DNA of 64,000 nt from Peromyscus leucopus (lineage: Eukaryota; Chordata; Mammalia; Rodentia; Cricetidae), in assembly GCF_004664715.2 (NCBI RefSeq), contig NC_051074.1, positions 14,741,178 to 14,805,177 on the forward strand. Reading direction: 5' to 3'. This document shows, piece after piece, positions 23,706 to 33,380 of the stretch; the stretch's first letter is position 1, and every line of letters starts with the position of its first letter. The position numbers were made by a program, and so were the translations under genes. The notes beneath the pieces were generated by a model, which saw only the letters and a program-made list of their open reading frames with translations, was not told the DNA's origin and did no database searches.

Positions 23706-26401
23706 TGAGTACTATATGGATTCTAGTACTCAAAATTCTAGCTAGAGTGATAAGACAAACACAGGACATCAAGAGGATACAAATTGGAAAAGAAGAAGTC
23801 AAACTTTCGCTATTTGCAGATGATATGATAGTATACATAAGTGACCCAAAAATTTTACCAGGGAACTCCTACAGCTTATAAACACCTTCAGCAATGTGGC
23901 TGAACACAACATTAACTCTAAAATATCACTAGCCCTCCTATAAACAAATGATAAATGGGCTGAGAAAGAAACCATGGAAACAATACCTTCACAATAGCCA
24001 CAAATATAAAATATGTTGGGGTAACTCCAGCCAAACAAACGAAAGACATGTATGACAAGAAATTCAAGTCTTTGAAGAAAGAAATTGGAGATGATATCAG
24101 AAGATGGAAAGATCTCCCATGCCCAAGAATCAGTAGGATTGACATAGTAAAAATGGCCATCTTCTCAAGAGCAATCTACAAATTCAATGCAATCCTCATC
24201 AAAATTCAAACACAATTCATATGTTAAAAAAATCCAGGATAGCTGAAAAAATCCTGTACAATAAAGGAACTCTAGAGGTATCACCATCCCTGATTTCAAG
24301 CTCTACTACTGAGCTATAGTAATAAAATCAGCATGGCATTGGCATAAAAACAGACAGGTAGATAAATGGAATCAAATCGAAGACCCTGGTGTAAATCCAT
24401 ATACCTACAAATACCTGATTTTTGACAAAGAAGCCAAAATTATATATTGGAAAAAAGAAAGCATCTTCAACAAATGGTGCAGGCATAATTGGATGTCACA
24501 TAGAAGAATGCAAATAGATCCATATCAATCACCTTGCACAAAACTCAAGTCCAAGCTGATCAAAGAACTCAAAATAAATCCAGGTTACACTGAACCTGAT
24601 AGAAGAGAAAGTGAGAATAGCTTTGAACTCACTGGCACAGGAGACAGCTTCCTAAATAGAACACCAGTAGCACAGGTACTAAGATCAACAATTAATAATT
24701 GGGACCTCATGAAACTGAAAAGCTTCTGTAAGGCAAAGGACACTGTCAATAAGACAAAATGGCAGCCTACAGAATGGAAAAAGATCTTCATCAACCCCAC
24801 ATCTGACAGAGGGCTGATCTTCAAAATATATAAATAACTCAAGAAACTAGACATCAAAAAGAAAAAAAACAAGTAATCCAATTAATCCAATTAAAAATAG
24901 GGTATAGATTTAAACAGAGAATTCTCAAAAGAAGAATGGCTGAGATATACTTAAAGAATTGTTCAACATCTTTAGCCATCAGAGAAATGCAAATCAAAAC
25001 AACTCTGAGATTCCCATCTTACATCTGTCAGAATGGCTAAGATCAAAAACACTGATGAGAGCTTATGTTGGATAGGATGTGGAGCAAGGGAATACTCCTC
25101 CACTACTGGTGGGAGTGCAAACTTGTACAGCTACTTTGGAAATCAATATGGCAGTTTCTCAGAAAATTGGGAATTAATCTACCTCAAGACCCAGATATAC
25201 ACTCTTGGGCTTATATTCAAGGAATGCTCAATCTTACCACGAGGACACTTACTAAACTATGTTCATAGCAGAGTTTTTCATAATAGCCAGAACCTGGAAA
25301 TGACCTAGATGTCCCTTAACCAAAGAATGAATAAAAATATGGTACATATACACAATGGAGTATTACTCAGCTGTTAAAAACAATGAGATCAGGAAATTTG
25401 AAGGCAAATGGAATGAACTAGAAAATAATCATCCTTAGTGAGGTAACCCAGGCCCTGAAATACAATAATTGAATATTCTACTCATAAGTAGATATTAGCT
25501 GTAAAGTAAAGGATAGCCATGCTATAATCCATAGCCCAAGAGAGCCTAGGTAACAAGAAAGGTACAAAGTGGGATGCATGGATTTCCCTGGGAAGCGGAA
25601 ATAGAAGAGATCTTCTGAGTAGACTAGGGGTGGGTGAGGATGGGAGCATGAGGGATCAGGTGGAGAGGGAGAGTAATGAAAGAGATGACTCGTTAGGGGC
25701 AGCATTTCGAGGTCAGGTAGAAACTCGCAAGAATCTACAAGGATGACCCCAGCTAAGACTCCTAGAAATAGTGGATAGGTAGCCTGAACTGGCCATCTCC
25801 TGTAATCAGATTGGTAACTACCCCAATTGTGATTGGAGAGCCTTCATTCAGTTACTGATGGAAAAAGATGCAGACCACAGCCAAGCACTGTACCAAGCCA
25901 GGAGAATCCTTGTTGAGGAGAGAGAGGAAGGAATGTATGAGCATAGGGGTACATGTCAGGGTTATCACAAAGAAGCCCACAGAAGCAATTGGCCTGTTCA
26001 TGGCAGCTCACAGACTATGGACCCATGGCTAGGGAGCCTGTATGGGACTGGCATAGGCTCTCTGCATATGTGTGAAGGTGGTGTGGCTTGGTATACTTGT
26101 GTGATTCCTGGCTGTGGAAGTAGAGCCTGTCCCTAATGCTTTGAATGCTTTTGGAAACCTGTTCCTAATGCTGGGTTATTTTGCCCAGCCTTACTACAAG
26201 GAGAGGAGCTTAATACTACCTCAACCTGACATCTCATGCTTTGTTGGCACACATAGGAGGCCTGCCCCTTTCTGAATAAACATGGATGAGGGGTGGATTG
26301 GTGAAGAGATGCAGAGGGGAAGGAGGGGAGAAGGAATGGTAGGAGGGGGAGGGGAAGCTGGGGGTGGGATGTAAAATGAATGAAAAAAAATAATAAAAAA
26401 G
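23706..26401 (+). mobile_element. 5'-truncated L1 (ORF2 3' part plus 3'-UTR and A-rich tail)
   Basis: A single insertion of about 2.7 kb. The flanks carry a 15-bp target duplication with one mismatch: 23691-23705 (AAAAATTACCATCCT) and 26402-26416 (AAAAATTATCATCCT). The 5' limit falls inside the reverse-transcriptase domain of ORF2. The 3'-UTR runs from about 25480 ('AGTAGATATTAGCTGTAAAG', 'CAAGAATCTACAAGGATGACC') to an A-rich tail near 26382-26401. Truncation and target duplication are the marks of target-primed reverse transcription. Frameshifts and stops make it dead. Confidence 0.96.
23715..25440 (+). pseudogene. L1 ORF2 remnant (reverse transcriptase to C-terminus), broken
   Basis: The conserved reverse-transcriptase catalytic motif FADD is legible at 23813-23824, within the conserved RT block, followed shortly by a stop. 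The C-terminal portion is open as a 114-codon frame at 24493-24837. It carries the family's 'TPVAQ', 'STINNWDL', 'LKSFCKAKDTVNKTK' and 'NPTSDRGLI' segments. The cysteine-rich C-terminal motif near 25060-25130 is split between two frames, which proves at least one frameshift. The full family ORF2 is about 1,280 residues; the N-terminal endonuclease and most of the RT are absent. Confidence 0.92.
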
Positions 26402-26710
26402 AAAAATTATCATCCTGAAAGTATAACTAATTTAATTCTGAAGTTTAAAGGACTGTACACTCCTATATTAAAGAATTTTTTTTTTCAGATAGAAAAACAA
26501 GCATAGTTCTCATCTGCACTTGGGCTTTTAATACCAGACATAAAAGAATCATTTAGTATATCAATATGATTTCCTACACCAACAGCACCTTGGAAAAGCA
26601 AATGAGTACCTACATAGATGTAGACAATTGTCTAAAAATGAATCTAATATTTGTTCTGGACAAAACTTAAGAAGTCATACAGAAAACAGATTAGTAATCT
26701 TTTAAAGAAA

Positions 26711-26740
26711 TTAAATATGTTCTTTTAAGAACATATTTAA
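26711..26740. repeat. 30-bp near-perfect palindrome
   Basis: Two perfect 14-bp arms (TTAAATATGTTCTT and AAGAACATATTTAA) separated by TT. It is in AT-rich DNA between the L1 and a B2. Confidence 0.95.
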
Positions 26741-26754
26741 ATAATTATTCATAG

Positions 26755-26945
26755 TCCCTGGAGACATGGTTCCATGTTTAAGAGCAATGGTTACTCTTCT
26801 AGAGGAGTTGGGTTCAATGCCTTGAATCCACAGGGTAGCTCATGACCATCTGTAACTCCAGTTCAAGGGGATAATACCCTCTTCTGGTTTCTATAGGCTC
26901 CAGGTGTGAATGTGGTACACTTAAGATAATAAATAAGTCCTTAAA
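26755..26945 (+). mobile_element. B2 SINE
   Basis: The tRNA-derived head ('GGAGACATGGTTCCATG', 'AAGAGCAATGGTTACTCTTC', 'GGGTTCAATGCCTTGAA') is followed by 'AGCTCATGACCATCTGTAACTC', 'ACCCTCTTCTGGTTTC' and an AATAAATAAG tail. The box B region is recognisable. Confidence 0.88.
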
Positions 26946-27094
26946 AAGTAGTTGTAAATGACTAATAGTAAGTGATACAATGTTACTTTGGAAGAATGAA
27001 ACCTATTTCTTTCTGTTTTTTTAATAAACAAAGAAACAAAACAATAAAAATAATTTCATTACTGATAAAGGTTCTTACAAATATTATTTAATCA

Positions 27095-27815
27095 AATCTC
27101 TCGCCTCAGAGCTCAGGACTTGGAGCTAAGGGATCCCTTATGGAAAAAGAGGCAGAAAGATTTTAAGAGCCAACAGGGATGGAAAACACAAAGGAAGTAA
27201 GTGCTTTTAAGCACAGCAGGTCCAATGCACATATGAACTCACAAAGACTGTACACAGAGTTTGCACAGGTCTAAGCCACATGAGGTCTCAGTGCTGAGAG
27301 AAGGGGACCCAAGTCCTTGGGTCCTTGTCCCTAATACAGAAACTATTGCCAACTTATATAAGCTATAACCACTGGAAAGGAAAAGAGTTTTTCCCCAATG
27401 GAGTCTGATTGGGTATACAAACCACTCTTAAAGCCAGGTCTCATGCCTAGCAGTAGATGATCAACAGGAAATGACCTCAGTGGAATTTTTGGAGGTTTGT
27501 TCCCCCTTTCTTCATGCTTCATCTGTGCATTTAAAAAAATCCTTATAGGTCATTTGCTTATATATTATGGTTTCTGATTTCATGTTTTATTGGAATATCG
27601 CTCTGTGTGAATGTGTATCTCTGTGTCATGTACTCTTTCTTTTGGGCTCTTTTTTTCTGTTCTTTTCTGGTTTGTTTGTCTTTATTTTTTATTTTCTTAT
27701 TATCATTTCAGATGTCTGTTTTCTAAGGAGAGAGAAAGAGGGGGTATGGATATGGGTGTATGGAGAGGTAGGAAGGATCTAGGAGGAATTGAGGAAGGAA
27801 TGACCAGACTATACT
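27095..27815 (+). mobile_element. L1 (Lx-like) 3'-UTR fragment
   Basis: The order 'GAGCTAAGGGATCCCTTATGG', 'AAGAGCCAACAGGGATGGA', 'ATGAACTCACAAAGACTG', 'GGTATACAAACCACTCTTAA', 'CATGCCTAGCAGTAGATGAT' and 'CTCAGTGGAATTTTTGGAGG' matches the 3'-UTR of older rodent L1 (Lx-type). A T-rich and then purine-rich stretch (27720-27790) follows, as in those elements. Both ends are truncated, with no tail or target duplication seen. Confidence 0.75.
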
Positions 27816-28204
27816 GCACAGTGGCTCCTAATTCTTTCCCGTTGTGTTGATCTTGCTGCTGAAGGGCCCTTCCCTCTGCCCATATCAATATGAGAATTAT
27901 ATGGAGGACCATAGACTCTAGGATTCCAAAGGGAGAAAATGAAGGAAGGAGAGGCTAGGAGAGAGTATCACTGGCTCAATTCCTTTTCCTAATCTCTGTC
28001 ACTTTGTGAAAGTAGATGCAACAGCAGTGCTGTAGAGGAGAAAATCATTAGAAATATGTGGAGTAAGACATAAAGTTATTCCTTCATAGTTTTTCCCAAG
28101 AATAAATTAAGTAACTTTAAAACTGATCTAAAACAAAACAGAAGTTCAATCTGAGATTATCGGGGAATGTTTTATAATTTGTTATAAAAAATAGTTCTTA
28201 AAAG

Positions 28205-28352
28205 AGACACTGACAAACTACAGTTGTTAAGTATTGTCCTGTACTGCATAACAAGGTTTTGGCTATCAGTGAACTGCATATATAATGGGCATCCCATATA
28301 ATCATAATGGACCAGAAAGATTCCGGTCACCTAGTATTTTTGCTATATATTT
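28205..28352 (+). mobile_element. Ancient mammalian DNA-transposon remnant, copy 1
   Basis: 'CTGCATAACAAGGTTTTGGC', 'GGGCATCCCATATAATCATA' and 'ATGGACCAGAAAGATTCCGG' with 'TCACCTAGT' match, in order, a mammalian-wide transposon whose end reads TACAGTCATGCGCCGCATAA. A second copy lies at 40209. It is old and non-coding here. I believe it belongs to the Tigger/pogo group but cannot fix the name. Confidence 0.55.
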
Positions 28353-28478
28353 TCTTTATACATATACACACATATACATACATATATATAAGTATATGTG
28401 CATTACATGTATTAATATATGTTAGTATATATGTATGTGTGTATATACATACATATATATGTATATATATATAATTAT
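28353..28478. repeat. Complex AT/GT-rich simple repeat (TATG/TATA/CATA)
   Basis: Alternating purine-pyrimidine sequence of TATA, CATA and TATG units, not a clean array. Confidence 0.85.
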
Positions 28479-29458
28479 GTATAATAATCAGTTCATTAAC
28501 AGGCTTAAAGGATGGTAACAATACATGGAGTATTGTGTAATAGTTTCTACCACCAAGGTTTATTTGAATATACACATTGATGTTTGAACAGTGATAAAAC
28601 TGTCTAAAAGATACCTTTCTCAGAACATACTGCAGACATTAAGTGATACGTGGTTAGTGTGTCTGTTGTTTTATTATTTCTTTGATTTTTTAAGACTATA
28701 ATATACTTACATCATTTCCTCATTCCTTTTGATCCTTCTACACACTCCTCTGTATCCCTCCTTGTTGTCTTTCAAATTTATGGACTCTTTTTTTCATGAA
28801 TTGCTGTTTTTCTCCAACTATTTCAGGTTGATTTTGTTTTATCAGTTTTATAAATTACTTTATTCTTGTGTATGTTGTGGTATTATTTCACGTTAAAGCC
28901 AATTGTATGGTTGTATTTTATTGAATAACTGTCTTTTAGTTCCATATTGTTCATCAAGCATACCAAGTTTCCATTTATGTGTAGATAACTATTTGAATTT
29001 TTCATATATATGTATATTTTAAATACATAAATACAACCTGCTCAGTTTGCATAATGAATCACAACCAACCAAAATGCAGAGTTGTGGATTCCAGTCACAA
29101 CTAATACATCTACGATACAACACTTGCACCCAAGGCTTAGGGAATATTGAAGAGGTGGTGATGGGGAGTTGACTGTAGGACCTAGAGGAACAAGGAATTT
29201 GCTGTGATTTCTCTTACGAATGTCAGAAGTTATACCTAGCAAATCTCACCATTATGATGGCCTAAACACAAATTGAACAAGGACAATAAGAGACAAACTA
29301 ATCTTGAGGGGCAAAAGTCATGATACCTCAATCCTATACAAAGAACTACAGGCAACTAAAGAATAATGAGAATGGGAGAAATGTTCTTTTCTAGGGAACA
29401 CTACATGAATTTGCTACTCAATATCAAGAGGTCAGTCCTGAAAGACTTCAATATTCTG
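28479..29458. other. Intergenic, nothing recognised
   Basis: AT-rich with no recognisable repeat. 29459-29471 is the left target duplication of the following L1 fragment. Confidence 0.5.
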
Positions 29459-29471
29459 GGAGTATATTTTC

Positions 29472-29821
29472 TTTTTATAAATCTTTCTGTTTATTTTTTA
29501 TTAATTTTTTATTTAAGATTTTTTTTTCCATTTTACATACCAACCACAGTTTCCCCTCCCTGCCCTCCTCCTTCTCACCCCCATCTTCCTTCCACCCCAC
29601 CCCAAATCCACTCCTCCGAGAGGGTAAGGTCTCCCACAGGGGGTCAACAAAGTCTAGTAGATCAAGTTGAGGCAGGACCAAGACCCTCCTCCCTGTGTCA
29701 AGACTGGGCAAGGTATCCCTCCACAGAAAATGGGTTCCAAAAAGTCAGTTCATGCACTAGGAATAAGTCCTGGTCTCACTGCCAGTGGCCCCAGAAACTG
29801 CCTAACAGCTGTGTGGCTTGA
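29472..29821 (-). mobile_element. L1 3'-end fragment with target duplication, antisense
   Basis: Plus-strand T-rich sequence, then 'TTACATACCAACCACAGTTTC', a C-rich block, 'AGGTCTCCCACAGGGGGTC', 'CCAAGACCCTCCTCCCTG', 'CTGGGCAAGGTATCCCTCC' and 'CCAAAAAGTCAGTTCATGCAC'. The flanks are a 13-bp target duplication with one mismatch: 29459-29471 (GGAGTATATTTTC) and 29822-29834 (GGAGTTTATTTTC). The insertion is only about 350 bp of 3'-UTR, so it was very strongly 5'-truncated. Confidence 0.92.
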
Positions 29822-29834
29822 GGAGTTTATTTTC

Positions 29835-31566
29835 AATGTGTATTACAAACAAAATTTTTACAGGCCCCCGAATCTCTGGGAAGGTTTGTGTATTTGTGCA
29901 TTGTGTGTACATGCACTTATGCAGCATTTCATAAGTCTTTTGAATGAATAAATGATCTTCAAAATGATTGACCTGAAGCACTATTCTAAGCAACCTATTG
30001 TAAAACTGCAATCACCTCCCCCCTTTTGACAGCAAGACAAGAATCTTCATTTCATGTATTTCTTGAATTCCTTAATCTTTGCACATGTTTTACAAATTCT
30101 ACTGGCCTTTGACTTCAGGCTACCTGTATTTATATTGTTCTCTTCATGCAGATTTAAATTGATTTCTAAAGGACTGCCCGTTATGGTAGTCTGAAAGGAA
30201 GCTATATTTCCCATGGATTTGTGTGACTATCTTTGCAGAAGAAGTTGTTGATTGCCATGGTGGTGTAGAATAAACCTTATCCAATTCCAGATTGGTCAGA
30301 ATCAACAGATAAACATATCATATTCCTAATTAAATTGAAACTTATATATAAAAATCACAAACCATGAATACTTGTTAGTATGTCTATACTAAAATGTATT
30401 GTTCATCATAAATACTGAGGTCATTGGACTCCTGCAGCTTATCTGACTATGCTCCTCCTATTTGGTGCAAGTTTTTACTGTGCCCTAAAATTATGTATTA
30501 AGAGAGAGGTATCCTTTATGTGAACTATGTTTTATTTCATTTTCTCAATTTAAGGAAGTCAGATATTATTCTCTTTATGAACACTGTCAGAGAACTCAAT
30601 TGGCCTATATTTGAAAAGTGAGGTAGATCTATTGGAATCTATAAGCTCTTAAGTGATAAATTATATTCATCGCATTTGTAAACAGATAATGTGAGATACA
30701 CATGTATTTCCAACCATTTTTAGAGGGAGAAATGAAACTGTACACATGCTTTGTAGATTTAAAAAGCTAAAGGACAGTAGTGGGTTTATAAAAGTTCTCC
30801 TGTATTGTTTAGAAATTTATGATCTGAGAGACATTTTTAAAGGGATATTTTGCAAGCTTCCTGGTATGTGGGTATAGAGTGATATATTTCACGTGGGTAG
30901 AAAGTTGTGGCCTTTCTTGCTTCATGCTAATGTTGGCATTTTGTTATACACTTAAACAGAGATTTTGATATTAATTCAAGTTGTGACCTTAACTTATGTT
31001 GATTATACTTTGGCTACTGATAAAAATATGAGTCATGAACATGACCCTAAATGTAAGATTGCTTGAAGAGAAATCAATGTGTGATCTAAGAAATTCACAG
31101 GAGTAGATGTAATAATAAAATAAAGCTCACTTTTATTTAATCCTTACTATATGATTGTGATTTACCAATGGGGTAAAATTATAGAGAATTTATTTTACTG
31201 GCTCTTTAAAAAATTCTGATTTTTTCATTTTGTTTTACTCAAGTTAAAATATTTTAAAACAATTAATCATCAGCAGAATGCTATTTATTCTATTCTCTTA
31301 CTTGATTATTTACTTCATATCCTACTTGAGAGTAATCCCCTTAGAAACTGGAGATAGGTCTTTTCCTCTAAGTATCACATAGAGAACTTGGTGGACCATC
31401 AAGAAATAATAAATCTATATATATCATAGTCAGACAGACTATGCTTTTTGTAACCAATAGTTAAAGTGTTAGCATTTAGAATACAAAAAGGAGTTGATTG
31501 AAAACTAAAAGAAAAAAAACTGTTGGTACAATGTTCTTTTCTGGTTTTGCTTGAACAATGTTCAAG
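29835..31566. other. Intergenic, mostly single copy
   Basis: No repeat family recognised across about 1.7 kb and no coding frame above chance length. AT-rich throughout. Confidence 0.5.
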
Positions 31567-31618
31567 GTTTTGCTTGAGATTCAACCAAGTACCCATGCTC
31601 TACTGCTAAGCTAGACCT
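31567..31618 (-). mobile_element. Possible ID-like fragment
   Basis: 'GATTCAACCAAGTACCCATG' and 'CTCTACTGCTAAGCTAGACC' resemble the inverted tRNA-like ID head. It is short and diverged. Confidence 0.35.
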
Positions 31619-31655
31619 ATTTCTTTTCAATATTGTTTCTCTTCCCCACCACCCA

Positions 31656-31700
31656 CCACCCCCGGAGCTAAGGACTGAACCCAGGGCCTTGCGCTTGCTA
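31656..31700 (-). mobile_element. ID SINE, partial
   Basis: 'GGAGCTAAGGACTGAACCCA' followed by 'GGGCCTTGCGCTTGCTA' is the reverse complement of the ID 3' half. The 5' half is missing. Confidence 0.7.
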
Positions 31701-31729
31701 CAATCCCTCAATATTTTATAACTAAATGC

Positions 31730-32017
31730 TGTGGTGGTTTGAATGAAAACATTCCCCCTAGGCTCAGGATCTAAATACTGTCACCAAGTGGTTGCCCTAT
31801 TTGGGAAAGTGGCGTAGTCTTGCTGGAGGACATAAGTCACTGAGGGTAGGTTTTGAGATTTCATAGTCTGGTGATCTCTCAGCTTCCTACTCCTGCTGCC
31901 AGGGCTCTCAGCCATGATAGATGCATATCTCTGGAGCCACAGACCAAATAATCTCTTCCTTCTATAAACTGCCTTGTTCATGGTGTTTTATCACAGGAAC
32001 AAACAGTAACTAACACA
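31730..32017 (+). mobile_element. MaLR-type LTR (ORR1/MT-like)
   Basis: It begins TGTGGTGGTTTGAATGAAAA and ends GTAACTAACACA, the full terminal signature of rodent MaLR LTRs. Inside are 'AGTCTTGCTGGAGGACATAAG', 'TTCTATAAACTGCCTTGTTC' and 'ATGGTGTTTTATCACAGGAAC'. The usual AATAAA is altered. I could not match a 5-bp target duplication. Confidence 0.85.
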
Positions 32018-32523
32018 GTAGTGATATTTCATCTCTGTACCATGTGCTCAAATGTAGTGTTTTATATCAAGCAAATTTTAAGAAAATATAATTTTTTGGT
32101 CATTTTTCCCCTCTAAATTCACAAATTATGGTGCATGTATTTACCTTAAACTACATGATGCTTTGAAGTACATCCCTATTTCAACATGGTCTTTTAGTTT
32201 GAAATTTATGTATTTCATTCATTGCCCATGAAAGTTGGCTCACTTCACATAGGGCCTGGAATCATAATCTGGAAGACTCAGGACAGCTCTCCTTTTTCCC
32301 ACCCTTTAGTTATTTATACTCTACTATGTTCACTAATTCCTTCAGAAGCATCCAAGTTGTATCATCTCAAAACCAATTTTTGGGTGATAGATAGCCCATT
32401 TGCTAGTTTGGAGCTGTGTGGCCATAATTGGTCTAATGTGGATGATGTGCTCTTCCTAAAATAATGCTATGGCTGAGCAGTGAGAGATTTCTCTTGCTGG
32501 CTATATATTATACAGTTCATACC

Positions 32524-32868
32524 TGATTTGGTTGTTTGCAGCAGAATGCACCCCATAGGCTCATATGTTTGAATGCTTTGGTCCCTAGTTAGTAGAACTA
32601 CTTGGGAAAGATTGGGAGATGGAGCCTTATTGAAGAAAGTATGAAAGAGATGTATTACTGAGTGTGGGCTTTGAGGTTTCAAAAGCCCACATCAGGCCCA
32701 ATTCAACACTCTGTTGCCTAAGAATCATGATGTAAACTTTTGGTTACTGCTCTTGTCCCATGCCTGTTTGCTTCCCATAAGGATGGTATGCAAGCCCTGC
32801 AATGAAATTATTTATATTTTGTCTTGGTCATAGTGTTGCTTCGCAGCAAGAGAAGAGTAACTGAGATA
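32524..32868 (+). mobile_element. MaLR-type LTR (ORR1-like)
   Basis: 'CCCATAGGCTCATATGTTTGA', 'CTTTGGTCCCTAGTTAGTAG', 'GGGCTTTGAGGTTTCAAAAGC', 'ATCATGATGTAAAC' and 'CTTGGTCATAGTGTTGCTTCG', then 'AGCAAGAGAAGAGTAACTGAG', occur in ORR1-like order. The 5' end TGATTTGGTTGTTTG is degenerate. It has the same orientation as the neighbouring LTRs. Confidence 0.8.
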
Positions 32869-32892
32869 CTCAAGAGTGGATTTAGTATCACT

Positions 32893-33374
32893 TGTGGTGA
32901 TATATTGTATACTCTAATAAAATTTACCTGAAGATCAAGGAGAGAACAAGCCACTAGAGTAAACATAGAGGCCAGGCAGTGGTGGCACATACCTTTAATC
33001 TTAGCACTCAGGGGGCAGAGATCCATCTGGATCTCTGTGAGTTCAAAGTCACCCTGGACTACATCATATTGACTCAGTCTAGGAGAGAAAACAGAACCAG
33101 GCAGTGGCAGCACACACTTTTAATCCCAGTACTTGGGGATCATTTGCCTTTAATTCCAACATTAGGAAGGTTGAGACAGGAAGTGATGGCTGGGCAGAGA
33201 AAGGTATATAAGTCATGAAGAGACAGGAACTGAAAGGTTTTTTCAGGATGAGCAGTTGGTGAGGGAAGAGGTGTTGGCTGTGGCTTGTTCCTTTGTCTCT
33301 CTGATCTTTCACTATTTACCCCAATATTCCAGCTCCATTTTTTAATTAAAAGACCAATTAGAATTCTTATTACA
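32893..33374 (+). mobile_element. Solo LTR, B1-carrying family, copy 2
   Basis: It begins TGTGGTGATATATTG and ends TTATTACA. The flanks are ATCACT (32887-32892) and ACCACT (33375-33380), a 6-bp duplication with one change. It shares the left and right ends with copies 1 and 3. The B1-derived section is the longest of the three: a B1-like unit from about 32972 ('CAGGCAGTGGTGGCACATACC'), then further 'TTTTAATCCC' and 'CTTTAATTCC' units near 33118 and 33150. A TATATAAG promoter-like box lies at 33205-33212. No internal viral sequence is present. Confidence 0.8.
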
Positions 33375-33380
33375 ACCACT

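Noticed and set aside
28327..28575. 82-codon tyrosine/isoleucine-rich minus frame
   Set aside because: It is the translation of the TATA/CATA simple repeat.
29366..29821. 151-codon plus-strand open frame
   Set aside because: Most of it is the antisense L1 3'-UTR fragment, and the proline-rich part is the L1 C-rich block.
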